Shown here: piece after piece, positions 43,483-51,855 of the stretch | Layout of the letters: the number at the start of each line of letters is the position of its first letter | Numbering within the stretch: the first letter of the stretch is position 1 | Assembly: GCF_001701025.1 (NCBI RefSeq) | Contig: NZ_CP016793.1 | Coordinates: forward strand, 1,798,001-1,862,000 | Source: Lentzea guizhouensis | GTDB lineage: Bacteria > Actinomycetota > Actinomycetes > Mycobacteriales > Pseudonocardiaceae | Length of the DNA stretch: 64,000 nt | Direction of reading: 5' to 3' | Position numbers and translations under genes: made by a program | The notes under the pieces: generated by a model | What the model was told of the DNA's origin: nothing | Database searches by the model: none | Seen by the model: only the letters and a program-made list of their open reading frames with translations

Positions 43483-45674
43483 GCGCGCGTGGTGTGACGC
43501 GGGCAGTGGTGGCGCGGGTGCGCGCCACCCTGCTCGGGTGGCTGGGTGCGTTCGGTGCCGTGATCGACGCGGTGACGGGCTGGTGGGTGGAACGGGTGCT
43601 CTTCTCGCCCGCCTACCTCGCCATCGCGGGATGGGTGCGGGAAACCGTTGCGGCACTTCGGTTCTGGCGTGGCTGGCCCGTGCTCGCCGACCGGGCGCGT
43701 CGGGTGTGGCGTGCGGTCTGGTCGGTGGCCGGACCGCCCGTACGGGACGCGGCCGGATGGCTGCGCCACCGCGCGCCGGGTGTGGTGTGGCGGGGCGTGT
43801 GCTGGTTCGCACGGCGCGCTCCCCGCTGGACCTGGCGGACCACCGTGTACGCCCTGTGTGGTGCGTGGTGGGTGGTGTCGCGCACGGTCCGGTGGGCGTC
43901 GGGGCACGCCTCTTACGCGAGGTTGGTCCGGCAGATGGACGACGAGCAGCGGCACGGGACCGCGAAGCGGTTGCGGGAGGAGTGGGCGCGCATGGCCGCC
44001 GTGCGGTCGGTGCTCATGTTGATCGTCGCCGTGGTCGTGGTGCTGGTCGTGTCCGGTATCGCGGGCAAGCTCGGGAACCTTCCCGCGGCCTCGATCATGT
44101 TCGGTGTGTTTGCGCTGGTAGGAAGGGGTGTGCGACCCCAGCCGGCTGAGGGTGATCATGATCATGAGCTGATCGTCCACAGTGGCCCGGATGAGCCGTT
44201 CCCGATCGCCGACGCGCACACCCGCGCCGAAGCGGCCGACGCGGTATCACGGGCGCTGCGCACGGAAGGTGTGGATCTCCGGCTGGTCGGCGAGGCGGTG
44301 CGCCAGTCGTGGGGGTGGGAAGTCCCGGTGATCTTGCGCCGGGGCACCCCTTCTCAGGTGGTCGACAAGTTGGCCGCGCTGGAAACCACTCTCGATCTAC
44401 CGGCGGGCGGGGCGATGGCGTCCCCGGACCGCACCCGCCGCGCCCGAGTGGTCATCCGGCTGGCCGAGCGGGACCCGTTCACCGGGTTGCAGGCCGCGCC
44501 CGCACACGCGGCACGGCCGCTGGTGTCGCGGTCGATCACCGACCGGCTGCACGTCGGATCGGTGATCACCGGCGAACCCCTCGCATTGGGCTTGCTCGGG
44601 GTGCACGGGGTCGTGATCGGTGACACCGGGTCCGGGAAGTCCTCGACCCTGGCCACGCTCGCCGACGCGGTGACGGACTGCGCGGACGCGACCGTGTGGG
44701 ATCTCGACCCCGCCGGAACCGGGCTGGACGTCCTCGCCGATTCGATCGAGCGCAGCGAGCGCACCCGCGCCGGGATCGAGGACGCCTTGGCCGATGCCCT
44801 GGCGTTGGCTGAGGTTCGGCCGCATCTGTTGCGGGACATGGGAATGCAGGGGCGTGAGTGGGTGCCCACGCGTGAGCATCCGGCGGTGATCGTGTTCGTG
44901 GACGAGTACTCGCGATTGTCCAACGCTGCCAAGGAAATGGCGGTCGAGGTGCTGCGGATCGGCCGCAAGGCGCGGGTGTCTCTTCTGCTGGCCGCGACGG
45001 AGGCGACCAGTGACACGCTCGGGGACGCGATCGCCGACACCACGGCGCTCAAGATCCTGCACGCGTGCCGACACGCGGACGTCCGGTTGGTGCTGGGTCC
45101 GTCGATGCTCGGGGAGGGGTGGCGGCCGGACCGGCTCAACCCGGCATCGGCCGACAGTCCCGAGGACGCGGGCAGCGCGTACGTCTACGCCCCGCACTAC
45201 CGCGACCCGGTGTTGTCGAAGTTCCGCCCGGTGTCCGATGAGGACACCGCACAGCGGGCACGACAGCGGGCACCGCACCGTCCGAGGGTGGACGCTGTGT
45301 CGATCGAGGCGGCACGCAAACGCCGTGCTGCCAACGGTTTCAGCCCATCAGGCAACGGCAGTGGGAGTGGGCGGCACCGTGCGGTGATCGCCTTGCCGTC
45401 GCCTCGATCCGGTGAGCCTGCCCCGCTGGACCGCATGGCCGTCGCGGACGTGCTGGCCGCGTTCGGCGACGACGAACGACTGTGGACCGTGGACCTGTTG
45501 GCCCGGCTTGCCGGGCGGCACGACCGGTACGCGGACTGGACCCCGGAAGACCTGGCGGACGCGTTGCGGCCCCTGAAGCTCTCTCCGGCGCAGATCAAGC
45601 AAGACGGGCGTAACCGGCAGGGCTACCACCGCCAAGTCGTCAGCGACGCTCTCAGCGCCCAGGAACGGGGGTGA
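43479..45674 (+). CDS. TraB/FtsK-SpoIIIE-like DNA translocase
   Basis: 731-aa motor protein likely to move double-stranded element DNA between mycelial cells, as TraB does in actinomycete conjugation. It has an amphipathic Trp-rich N-terminus, a membrane segment (VLMLIVAVVVVLVVSGIAG, about 178-196), the FtsK/SpoIIIE ATPase with Walker A GDTGSGKSS (about 382) and Walker B VIVFVDEYSRL (about 470), and a C-terminal winged-helix-like region. The G+C-rich codons contrast with the left half of the element. Confidence 0.85.
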   Translation: MSARGVTRAVVARVRATLLGWLGAFGAVIDAVTGWWVERVLFSPAYLAIAGWVRETVAALRFWRGWPVLADRARRVWRAVWSVAGPPVRDAAGWLRHRAPGVVWRGVCWFARRAPRWTWRTTVYALCGAWWVVSRTVRWASGHASYARLVRQMDDEQRHGTAKRLREEWARMAAVRSVLMLIVAVVVVLVVSGIAGKLGNLPAASIMFGVFALVGRGVRPQPAEGDHDHELIVHSGPDEPFPIADAHTRAEAADAVSRALRTEGVDLRLVGEAVRQSWGWEVPVILRRGTPSQVVDKLAALETTLDLPAGGAMASPDRTRRARVVIRLAERDPFTGLQAAPAHAARPLVSRSITDRLHVGSVITGEPLALGLLGVHGVVIGDTGSGKSSTLATLADAVTDCADATVWDLDPAGTGLDVLADSIERSERTRAGIEDALADALALAEVRPHLLRDMGMQGREWVPTREHPAVIVFVDEYSRLSNAAKEMAVEVLRIGRKARVSLLLAATEATSDTLGDAIADTTALKILHACRHADVRLVLGPSMLGEGWRPDRLNPASADSPEDAGSAYVYAPHYRDPVLSKFRPVSDEDTAQRARQRAPHRPRVDAVSIEAARKRRAANGFSPSGNGSGSGRHRAVIALPSPRSGEPAPLDRMAVADVLAAFGDDERLWTVDLLARLAGRHDRYADWTPEDLADALRPLKLSPAQIKQDGRNRQGYHRQVVSDALSAQERG

Positions 45675-45678
45675 ACAC

Positions 45679-45897
45679 ATGACCACCACCGCAACCGTGA
45701 CCGTGGCCGTCCCGCTGATCCTGGCACTGGTGATCTTCTACGCCGTCAAGCACGGAAAGCAGAAAATCCTCGGGGTACTGCTGGGAATCGCGTTCGGCGT
45801 GAGCCTCGCACCGACCGGACTCGCCGGACACATCGGCCGTGCCGTGAATGCGCTGATCATTTCCGGGATCAACACATTGTCCGGACTGTTCAGCTGA
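45679..45897 (+). CDS. Small integral membrane protein
   Basis: 72-aa protein with two hydrophobic helices (VAVPLILALVIFYAV; ILGVLLGIAFGVSLAP) and an amphipathic C-terminus. It starts 4 bp after the translocase stop with GGGGG before the ATG, so it belongs to the transfer operon. Similar small membrane proteins accompany TraB in actinomycete elements; this is an analogy only. Confidence 0.7.
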   Translation: MTTTATVTVAVPLILALVIFYAVKHGKQKILGVLLGIAFGVSLAPTGLAGHIGRAVNALIISGINTLSGLFS

Positions 45898-45961
45898 AGA
45901 ATCAATCCGGGAGACGGAAACCGTCGACATCCACCATGCGAGGGGAGGTGATGAGACCACG

Positions 45962-46156
45962 ATGAATGATGAACACGAATCGGCGATCACCGGAGGTGAC
46001 ACAGAGACAACCAGCTACTTCACGCCAGAACAGAGAGAAAGCATGGAACACTGGCGGAAGATCGTCGCCACCATGCCGCCGATGACGCAGGATGAAATCA
46101 ATAGGATCGGGGCGTTGTTCTCCAGGATCGACGCGCGTCAACGCGACACAAAGTAG
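45962..46156 (+). CDS. Hypothetical 64-aa acidic protein
   Basis: Short soluble protein with a Thr/Glu-rich start and a helical C-terminal half (QRESMEHWRKIVATM; DEINRIGALFSRI). A strong ribosome-binding site (GGGGAGGTGATGAG) precedes the ATG. It is the last gene of the plus-strand transfer operon, before the bidirectional terminator. Function unknown. Confidence 0.6.
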   Translation: MNDEHESAITGGDTETTSYFTPEQRESMEHWRKIVATMPPMTQDEINRIGALFSRIDARQRDTK

Positions 46157-46182
46157 CCCGGCACACAGCGGAACTGAACACC

Positions 46183-46221
46183 GTGATGCCCCGCGCCATT
46201 TTCACTGGCGCGGGGCATCAC
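46183..46221. terminator. 16-bp perfect hairpin between convergent transfer and integrase genes
   Basis: Arms 46183-46198 (GTGATGCCCCGCGCCA) and 46206-46221 pair perfectly around a TTTTCAC loop, in the gap between convergent stops. It probably terminates transcription in both directions. Confidence 0.8.
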
Positions 46222-46234
46222 GATATTCAGGCCG

Positions 46235-47773
46235 CTAGCGGCGAGTCTTGCCGTTGAGAAAAGGGGCCTTCGGGTCCGCTGTGATCATCCGATCACGATC
46301 AAACACACGCTTGCCTTCTTTCGGTGACGGCAAGATCCGGATCTGCAACGGACCCATGGCATTGGCCAGCATGGCACGCTTTTCCACTACGTCCGCATCC
46401 GCCCACTTCGCATCGATCTGTTCGGCGGCCAAAGCGGTCGTCGGACCTTCCGGCGCTCCACCCGACAGTTCATCGTATTCCGCTTGCAAGTCGGTCAAGT
46501 CGTCCATCAGCGGGTCGTGTGATGCCTCGAACGTCTTCAGGGAAATCTGACGTCGTCCCAGCTTCTCAGACAACGCCTGCTGCAACGCCTCGATTTCCTC
46601 GATCTCGGCAGCAAGTTCCCTCAACCGCCCGGACACCTCAGCACGCGCAAGAGAGATGGCATGGGCGTAGTGAGGGTCCGACAAGCGGGAGACCACGAAA
46701 CTCCGCAGTTCACGGTCCACGGCAGCCTGGTCGACAGTGATCGACCCACAGTTACCCGCACGCTTTCGGCAGTAGTAAATTTCAATTCGACCGCCCGTGC
46801 TCTTGCGCTCTCCTTTGTCGCGGCCGGTGAGCTTGTTCCCGCACACACCACACCGCAACATTCCTGACGCCAGATATTTCCGACCTGGGGCGGCACCACG
46901 GCGACGACTTTCCATCATCGCCCGGACCCGCAACCATTCCTTTTCATCCACGACAGGTTCACCCGGCAACCGGCCGACCACTACACCATCTGTTTCCAGG
47001 CGACCGGCCAACTGTGGACGCAACAGAGTCTGGCGCACCGTCTCGCCGATCCATTCACCCCCGTCTGTCGTCCCGAGCCCTTGCTCATTCCACAAGCGCG
47101 CAACCTTGGATGAGTCGGTTGCATTGAGTGACATCTCATGCACAGCTTTCCGCAACGCCGCCTGCTCCCGCTTCACCAGCGATTCGGAAACGTACGGACG
47201 CGCGTCCGTCTTGTCCTTCGGTCCAGGCTTCCAAGTCAGGTCTTTTCGCATCATCCCGAAACCCGGACGTCCGCCCACCGTACGGCCACGTTCGCGGTAA
47301 GCCTGCATTCGGCGGGTGATCCGGCGCGACGCGTCATCAGATGAACGTGCCGCGTGCGCGACCTCGATTCGCAGAATGAACCGGTCGTCCGGATCGGACA
47401 GGTTGCGCGTACCGTGCGAACTGATAACGAGAAACCCGTTATCGGCTAGGTCGATCAGTCGTTCCAGGTCGCGTGGCTGACGGAAAAGGCGGTCTACGTG
47501 CCAGATGGCGATACCTTGTGAAAGACGCTGAGCGGCCCGGTCCAACAACCTCTCGAAATCGGGCCGCTTCACGTTCTTTTTCCACGCGGACAGACCGTCA
47601 CTCAGCTCAAGACCCAACGAACCGCCGTGACGATGGATCGTCGCCTGGTTGTCCTTGTGCTGATCCTCGACCTTCTCCAACTCCAATGTGTTCGGGTTCC
47701 ACGACAACCGCGCGTAGGAGTCGAACACCGGCAAAGCCCTCTGACCTGCACTAACCTTCTCTGCGTCGCCCAT
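46235..47773 (-). CDS. Large serine recombinase (integrase) of the element
   Basis: 512-aa site-specific recombinase. The N-terminal resolvase domain carries the catalytic motif YARLS (Ser24) and downstream Arg residues (HVDRLFRQPRDL). The recombinase domain (GRPGFGM ...) follows, then a zinc ribbon (CGVCGNKL ... YYCRKRAGNC) and a coiled coil (ELAAEIEEIEALQQALSEKL). The ATG follows GTGGAGG and lies 10 bp inside the attR arm, the usual integrase-attP arrangement. It should catalyse attP x attB integration; a directionality factor is not recognisable here. Confidence 0.93.
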   Translation of the reverse strand: MGDAEKVSAGQRALPVFDSYARLSWNPNTLELEKVEDQHKDNQATIHRHGGSLGLELSDGLSAWKKNVKRPDFERLLDRAAQRLSQGIAIWHVDRLFRQPRDLERLIDLADNGFLVISSHGTRNLSDPDDRFILRIEVAHAARSSDDASRRITRRMQAYRERGRTVGGRPGFGMMRKDLTWKPGPKDKTDARPYVSESLVKREQAALRKAVHEMSLNATDSSKVARLWNEQGLGTTDGGEWIGETVRQTLLRPQLAGRLETDGVVVGRLPGEPVVDEKEWLRVRAMMESRRRGAAPGRKYLASGMLRCGVCGNKLTGRDKGERKSTGGRIEIYYCRKRAGNCGSITVDQAAVDRELRSFVVSRLSDPHYAHAISLARAEVSGRLRELAAEIEEIEALQQALSEKLGRRQISLKTFEASHDPLMDDLTDLQAEYDELSGGAPEGPTTALAAEQIDAKWADADVVEKRAMLANAMGPLQIRILPSPKEGKRVFDRDRMITADPKAPFLNGKTRR

Positions 47774-47782
47774 GCCTCCACA

Positions 47783-47889
47783 GTAGGTCACCAAAGCGGT
47801 ACAACCAGTATGAGGACGTGGGGCCGGCCCCACGATGCACCCGTCTGACCGCCGCGAAACGCGGCAAAGGTTCGTGGTCACCGCACTAG
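47783..47889 (+). other. attR: right junction of the integrative element
   Basis: The inner arm (from 47783, GTAGGTCACCAAAGCGGTA) mirrors the attL inner arm. The centre CGTGGGGCCGGCCCCACG (47817-47834) is a perfect 18-bp palindrome. The outer part runs to GTGGTCACCGCACTAG (47874-47889), the exact complement of the outer end of attL. Joining the outer parts recreates a long hairpin attB; joining the inner parts recreates a dyad-symmetric attP. Confidence 0.75.
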
Positions 47890-49093
47890 TAGTGTGTCGC
47901 TGCTTACTTACGGCGTTTTGGCTGGGAGGCTGTTGTCATGGCCTCCCAGTTGAAGCGGCCGGTGACGTTGTCGGCACGGGATCGTGAAGAGCTGATCCGG
48001 CTGACCAGCACGGGTGTGCGTGCGGCGTCGGCGATCAGGCGGGCGCGGGTGCTGCTCGCGCTGGACACCTCGGTGGGCGAACCCGATCCGAAGGAAGTGA
48101 TCGCGACCCGGCTCGGGGTCTCGGGTGAGATGCTGCGGCTGGTCGCCAGGCGGTTCGCCGAGACCGGCGGTGATGTTCTTGCCACGATCGGACGTAAGAA
48201 GCGTGCTCTTCCGCCGGTGCCGTCGCCGGTGACCGGGGAGGTGGAGGCCCGGCTGATCGCGCTGGCGTGCTCGGCACCGCCGGCCGGGCATGCCCGGTGG
48301 TCGTTGCGGCTGCTGGAAAAGCATGTCGAGCTCACCGAGGACATCCCGAACCTGGACCACTCGACCATCGGCCGGGTGTTGAAAAAACGCAACTGCGTCC
48401 TCATCTGAGGAAGTGCTGGACCATCCCGCCACGCGCCAACGCCGAGTTCGCCGCCCGCATGGAAGACGTCCTCGCCGTCTACGCCCGCCCGTACGATCCC
48501 GCCCGCCCGGTCGTGTGCATGGACGAGAAACCCTTCCAGTTCCTCGGCGAGGTCCGCGACCCGCTGCCGGCCCGGCCGGGCCGCGATGCCCGCCAGGACA
48601 GCGAATACGTCCGGCGCGGCACCTGCTCGATCTTCGTGTTCACCGACCCCCTGCGCGGCTGGCGGCGTGTCCACGCCCTGGCCCAGCGGACCAAACTCGA
48701 CTGGGCCGGGCAGGTCAAACAACTCCTGACCGTCGACTACCCCGACGCCGGGACCGTGGTGCTGGTCATGGACAACCTCAACACCCACACCATCGCCTCG
48801 CTCTACGACGCCTTCCCGCCCGCCGAGGCCTTCGCCCTGGCCCAGCGCCTGGAAATCCACCACACCCCCAAACACGGGTCCTGGCTCAACATCGCCGAGA
48901 TCGAACTCTCCGCACTCAGCCGCCAGTGCCTCGACCGCCGCATCAGCGACCTCGACACCCTCAACACCGAACTCGCCGCCTGGCAACACGCCACCAACAC
49001 CAACCAGCGCGGCGTCGACTGGCAGTTCACCACTCACGACGCCCGCACCCGACTCCGCCACCTCTACCCCAAAGGTTAGAAGCGACGGTCTAC
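47889..49093 (+). mobile_element. IS630-family insertion sequence, 1205 bp
   Basis: Terminal inverted repeats are imperfect: the left end GTAGTGTGTCGCTGCTTAC and the complemented right end GTAGACCGTCGCTTCTAAC share GTAG, GTCGCT and CT-AC. TA is duplicated at 47887-47888 and 49094-49095, as expected for IS630. The pre-insertion target reads CTAG. It carries one transposase split over two frames. Confidence 0.82.
47938..49079 (+). CDS. IS630-family transposase, expressed through a -1 frameshift
   Basis: DDE transposase in two overlapping frames: 47938-48408 (helix-turn-helix domain) and the frame ending at 49079 (catalytic domain). The frames join at six A residues (48382-48387), giving [14 protein letters not shown] after -1 slippage, a programmed arrangement common in IS630 elements. 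Catalytic residues are visible: Asp in CMDEKPFQ, Asp in LVMDNLNTH, Glu in [12 protein letters not shown]. The copy looks intact. Confidence 0.88.
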
Positions 49094-49097
49094 TAGT

Positions 49098-49886
49098 TCA
49101 CATCAGCGCGGCGATCCGCCTCGCCACGTCCTCCGACCGCTCCAGCGGCAGCATGTGCCCGGTCTTCGGGTAGATCACGAACTCCGCCGACGGCAGCGCC
49201 TCCGCGATCACCCGCGCGTGCCGGATGGGCGTCAGGACGTCCCACGACCCGGCCATCACCACGGTCGGGATCGACGACAGCACCGCGAGAGCCTCCCGCC
49301 GCTGGTGCCGGGTGAGCTCCTCGCGGATGCCGACGAACGCCGTCCCGGTCGTGTTTCCGGCCATCGCCGCCGCCGCGCGGACGTCGGCCCACCGCGGCCG
49401 GCGTCCGAACGTGACGCGCAGGCCCGGCGCGATGAGGCGGCCGAACCCGATCTTCGGCCGTTTGACCAGCCACTTCGCGGCCAGTCGCTCCACCGCGTTC
49501 ACGGCGGGCAGGTTGCCGCACGAGGTGGCGACCAGCGCCACGCCCGTGACGCGGGCGAACAGCTCCGGGTGGGACTCGGCCAGGGCCATGATGGTCATGC
49601 CGCCCAGCGAGTGACCGGCCAGGACGATGCGGCCGCTCGGCACGTGCTCCTCCAGGACGGCGGCCAGGTCGTCGGCCAGCTCCGACAGCGTCGGCGACGG
49701 GCCCTCACCGGAGGAGCGGCCGTGGCCGCGCACGTCGTAGCGGACCACGCGGCCGGGCAAAGCCGCGGCCACGCGGTCCCACGTCGTGAGGTCCATGGTC
49801 CAGCCGTGCAGCAGGACGGCGGTCACGTCGGAGGGCGAAGTCCCCGACGTGACGACGTTCAGCCGATCAAGAACGAGCGGCGCCAC
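49098..49886 (-). CDS. Alpha/beta hydrolase
   Basis: 262-aa hydrolase. It has oxyanion segment LLHGWTMDLTTWD, nucleophile elbow LAGHSLGGMTI, acid in GSWDVLTP and catalytic His in YPKTGHMLPLE. The GTG start (VAPLVLD) overlaps the AurF-like gene by 28 bp, so the two are co-transcribed. The IS630 element ends 4 bp beyond its stop codon. The substrate is unknown and may relate to the oxygenase product. Confidence 0.85.
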   Translation of the reverse strand: MAPLVLDRLNVVTSGTSPSDVTAVLLHGWTMDLTTWDRVAAALPGRVVRYDVRGHGRSSGEGPSPTLSELADDLAAVLEEHVPSGRIVLAGHSLGGMTIMALAESHPELFARVTGVALVATSCGNLPAVNAVERLAAKWLVKRPKIGFGRLIAPGLRVTFGRRPRWADVRAAAAMAGNTTGTAFVGIREELTRHQRREALAVLSSIPTVVMAGSWDVLTPIRHARVIAEALPSAEFVIYPKTGHMLPLERSEDVARRIAALM

Positions 49887-50746
49887 GAGCGCATCCCCGG
49901 CTTTCCGACGAGTCCGGCCTCCTGCAGGAACGACATGATCCGTTCGCCCGACCAGCGGATGGTCTCCTGGAACCGCGGGTTGGCCAGCGCCTGGCGGTGG
50001 GCCTCGCGCACGTCGAGGCCCACGGCGGCGTAGACCTCCGGGTTGATGATCGCGCGGGTGATCATCATCGACACGAAGCCGATGAGCCACTTCTGGTACG
50101 GCTTCTCGAAGCCGCGCAGGTCGTCCATGCCCCGCAGCAGCTCCTCGCGCGCGAACCGGACGTGGCGGGCCTCTTCGAGCACGTGGATGCGGTTGACCAT
50201 CCGCACGATCGGCTGGACGGTCTCGTCGTTCATCGCCTCGCGCTGCAGGCGGTCGAGGATCTCCTCGGCGACCAGGATCGAGCCGTACATCGCGGGGCCG
50301 TAACCGATGACGGGCAGCAGCTTGCCCAGCCGGTGAGTGTGCTTGACCGGCCCGTACGCCGGGCAGCCGATGCGTTCGACCAGGCGCGCGAACATCGTCG
50401 AGTGGCGGCACTCGTCAGCGACCTCGGTCAGCGCGTACTGGGCGTGCCTGGTCGTGGGGTCGGTGTTGTAGACGACCTTGACGAGCATCTGCATCAGCAG
50501 CAGCTCGAACCACAGCCCGACGGACGCGATCGAGGCCAGCTCGTGCTTCGAGAGCTCGATGCGCTGCTCGTGCGTCAACGAGTCGTACAGGGGCGTGCCG
50601 TAGAGCGAAATGCGCTGTTCAGGGATGTAGAAGAGCCCGTCGACCAGCGGAGCGGACCAGTCGATGTCCACCTCCGGGTCGTAGAACTTCTCCGCGGACG
50701 ACTTCAGCAGCCTCTCCGCCGTCTTCTCCCGATCGGCGACCCTCAT
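49859..50746 (-). CDS. AurF-like diiron oxygenase
   Basis: 295-aa protein of the p-aminobenzoate N-oxygenase (AurF) type. Diiron ligands are visible as Glu/His motifs on helices: SKHELASIAS, TEVADECRHSTMF, SILVAEEILDRL and HVLEEARHVRFAREE. The substrate is unknown; relatives oxidise amines or hydrocarbons. The ATG follows GGGGAGGG. It diverges from a TetR gene across a 61-bp region with a repeated operator-like sequence, so TetR control is likely. Confidence 0.87.
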   Translation of the reverse strand: MRVADREKTAERLLKSSAEKFYDPEVDIDWSAPLVDGLFYIPEQRISLYGTPLYDSLTHEQRIELSKHELASIASVGLWFELLLMQMLVKVVYNTDPTTRHAQYALTEVADECRHSTMFARLVERIGCPAYGPVKHTHRLGKLLPVIGYGPAMYGSILVAEEILDRLQREAMNDETVQPIVRMVNRIHVLEEARHVRFAREELLRGMDDLRGFEKPYQKWLIGFVSMMITRAIINPEVYAAVGLDVREAHRQALANPRFQETIRWSGERIMSFLQEAGLVGKPGMRSWRRSFLIG

Positions 50747-50767
50747 CGGTAGCCCTCCCCGGTAAGT

Positions 50768-50800
50768 GTTACTTGAGGTAACGGTTACTTCTGGTAGCGT
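50768..50800. promoter_or_regulatory. Operator-promoter between the AurF-like and TetR genes
   Basis: A palindrome GTTACTTGAGGTAAC (50768-50782) is followed by a near copy GGTTACTTCTGGTAGC (50783-50798). Both share TTACTT-n2-GGTA. TAGCGT (50795-50800) is a -10 hexamer 7 nt before the TetR ATG, so a repressor bound here would block its leaderless promoter. Confidence 0.65.
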
Positions 50801-50807
50801 GCGTCAC

Positions 50808-51491
50808 ATGGCACGCACTGTCAAGGGGCCGGACGCGCGACGTGAGCGGTGGAAGGGTCATCGCGAGCAGCGCAGGGCGGAGTTCGTCGAGGCCACGATC
50901 GCCGCCGTGGCCAAGAAGGGCCCGGACGTCGGCATGGAGGACATCGCCGCCGAGGCAGGCGTGAGCAAGCCCGTGCTCTACCGGCACTTCACCGACAAGT
51001 CGGACATCTACCTCGCGGTCGGCCAGAAGGCCACCGAGCTGCTGATGGACCGGATGGGACCCGCCCTCGTCGCGGAGGGCTCGATCCGCGCGCGCATCGA
51101 GGGGATCGTCGACGCCTACCTGTCGGTGATCGAGGAGAACCCGAACCTGTACCGGTTCGTCGTGAAGGGCTCCTTCGTCGACCGGCCGGTGGAGAAGGAC
51201 GTCGCGCAGGAGGACAAGAACCTCATCGCCGCGACGCTCGCCAGGATCATCGGCGACTACCTGCGCGCGTTCGACATGGACTCGGGCGGCGCGGAACCGT
51301 GGGCGCACGGGCTCGTCGGCATGGTGCAGAACGCGGGCGACTGGTGGCTCGACCGGCAGACCATGTCCCGCGCGAACCTCAGCGACTACCTCGCCACGCT
51401 CATCTGGCACGCCCTCGACGGCGTGCTGCGCGCCGGCGGCATCCAGATCGACCCCGAACAGCCACTCACCCAGTTGCGATTGGTGGACTAG
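50808..51491 (+). CDS. TetR-family transcriptional regulator
   Basis: 227-aa regulator with helix-turn-helix VGMEDIAAEAGVSKPVLYRHF (about residues 42-62) and a helical effector domain. The start (MARTVKGPD) follows the -10 hexamer by 7 nt, with no leader. It probably represses itself and the divergent oxygenase-hydrolase pair. A DUF4873 gene follows with no gap. Confidence 0.9.
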   Translation: MARTVKGPDARRERWKGHREQRRAEFVEATIAAVAKKGPDVGMEDIAAEAGVSKPVLYRHFTDKSDIYLAVGQKATELLMDRMGPALVAEGSIRARIEGIVDAYLSVIEENPNLYRFVVKGSFVDRPVEKDVAQEDKNLIAATLARIIGDYLRAFDMDSGGAEPWAHGLVGMVQNAGDWWLDRQTMSRANLSDYLATLIWHALDGVLRAGGIQIDPEQPLTQLRLVD

Positions 51492-51809
51492 ATGAGCGAC
51501 GAGCACGAGCACGAAGAAGAGGGCTACACCGGCGCCGCCACGCTCGTCTTCGGGGACACCGAGGTCGCGGTCGAGGTCGAGCTGCGCGGCTACTTCCAGC
51601 CGATCGACGGCCGCTACCACTGGTACGGCCGGATCAAGGCCAACGACGACGTCACCAGCCGGGTCGAGGGCGGCGCGCGGACCGCGGTGCTGCGCACCCC
51701 GACCGGTCAGGCGGAGGGGACGCTCACCGACCCCGACCCGTGGGGCCGCTACCGGGTCGGCGGCATCTCCACCCCGCCCTACAAGATCGAAGAACCTGCG
51801 GAGAGCTAG
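51492..51809 (+). CDS. DUF4873-like protein
   Basis: 105-aa acidic beta-rich protein (AATLVFGDTEVAVEVELRGY; DGRYHWYGRIKAND; DPWGRYRVGG) resembling the DUF4873 family that often accompanies actinobacterial flavin monooxygenases. The biochemical role is unknown. The ATG directly follows the TetR stop, so the two genes are one operon ending at a strong terminator. Confidence 0.78.
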   Translation: MSDEHEHEEEGYTGAATLVFGDTEVAVEVELRGYFQPIDGRYHWYGRIKANDDVTSRVEGGARTAVLRTPTGQAEGTLTDPDPWGRYRVGGISTPPYKIEEPAES

Positions 51810-51811
51810 CA

Positions 51812-51844
51812 AAAAGCCCCGGTCAGCACGACCGGGGCTTTTTC
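51812..51844. terminator. Bidirectional intrinsic terminator
   Basis: AAAAAGCCCCGGTC (51812-51825) pairs with GACCGGGGCTTTTT (51831-51844) around a 5-nt loop, giving a G+C-rich stem with a U-tract on either strand. It lies between the convergent DUF4873 and DUF3107 genes. Confidence 0.93.
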
Positions 51845-51855
51845 GTTCGAGAACC

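Larger units (their letters stand above)
37722..47824. mobile_element. Serine-integrase integrative (probably conjugative/mobilisable) element, ~10.1 kb
   Basis: The element is delimited by hybrid att sites and carries the integrase at its right end, transcribed inward. Contents: GTAGGG repeats, a zinc-ribbon/HTH/TPR regulator, a 2H-phosphoesterase-like gene, a minus-strand operon of seven small genes, a TraB/FtsK-like translocase with small partners, and a terminator before int. The translocase plus site-specific integrase resembles AICEs, but no replication initiator (RepSA, RepAM, Prim-Pol) or excisionase is recognisable. Many genes on the left half are visibly less G+C-rich than the host. 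The end positions are accurate to about 10 bp. Confidence 0.8.
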
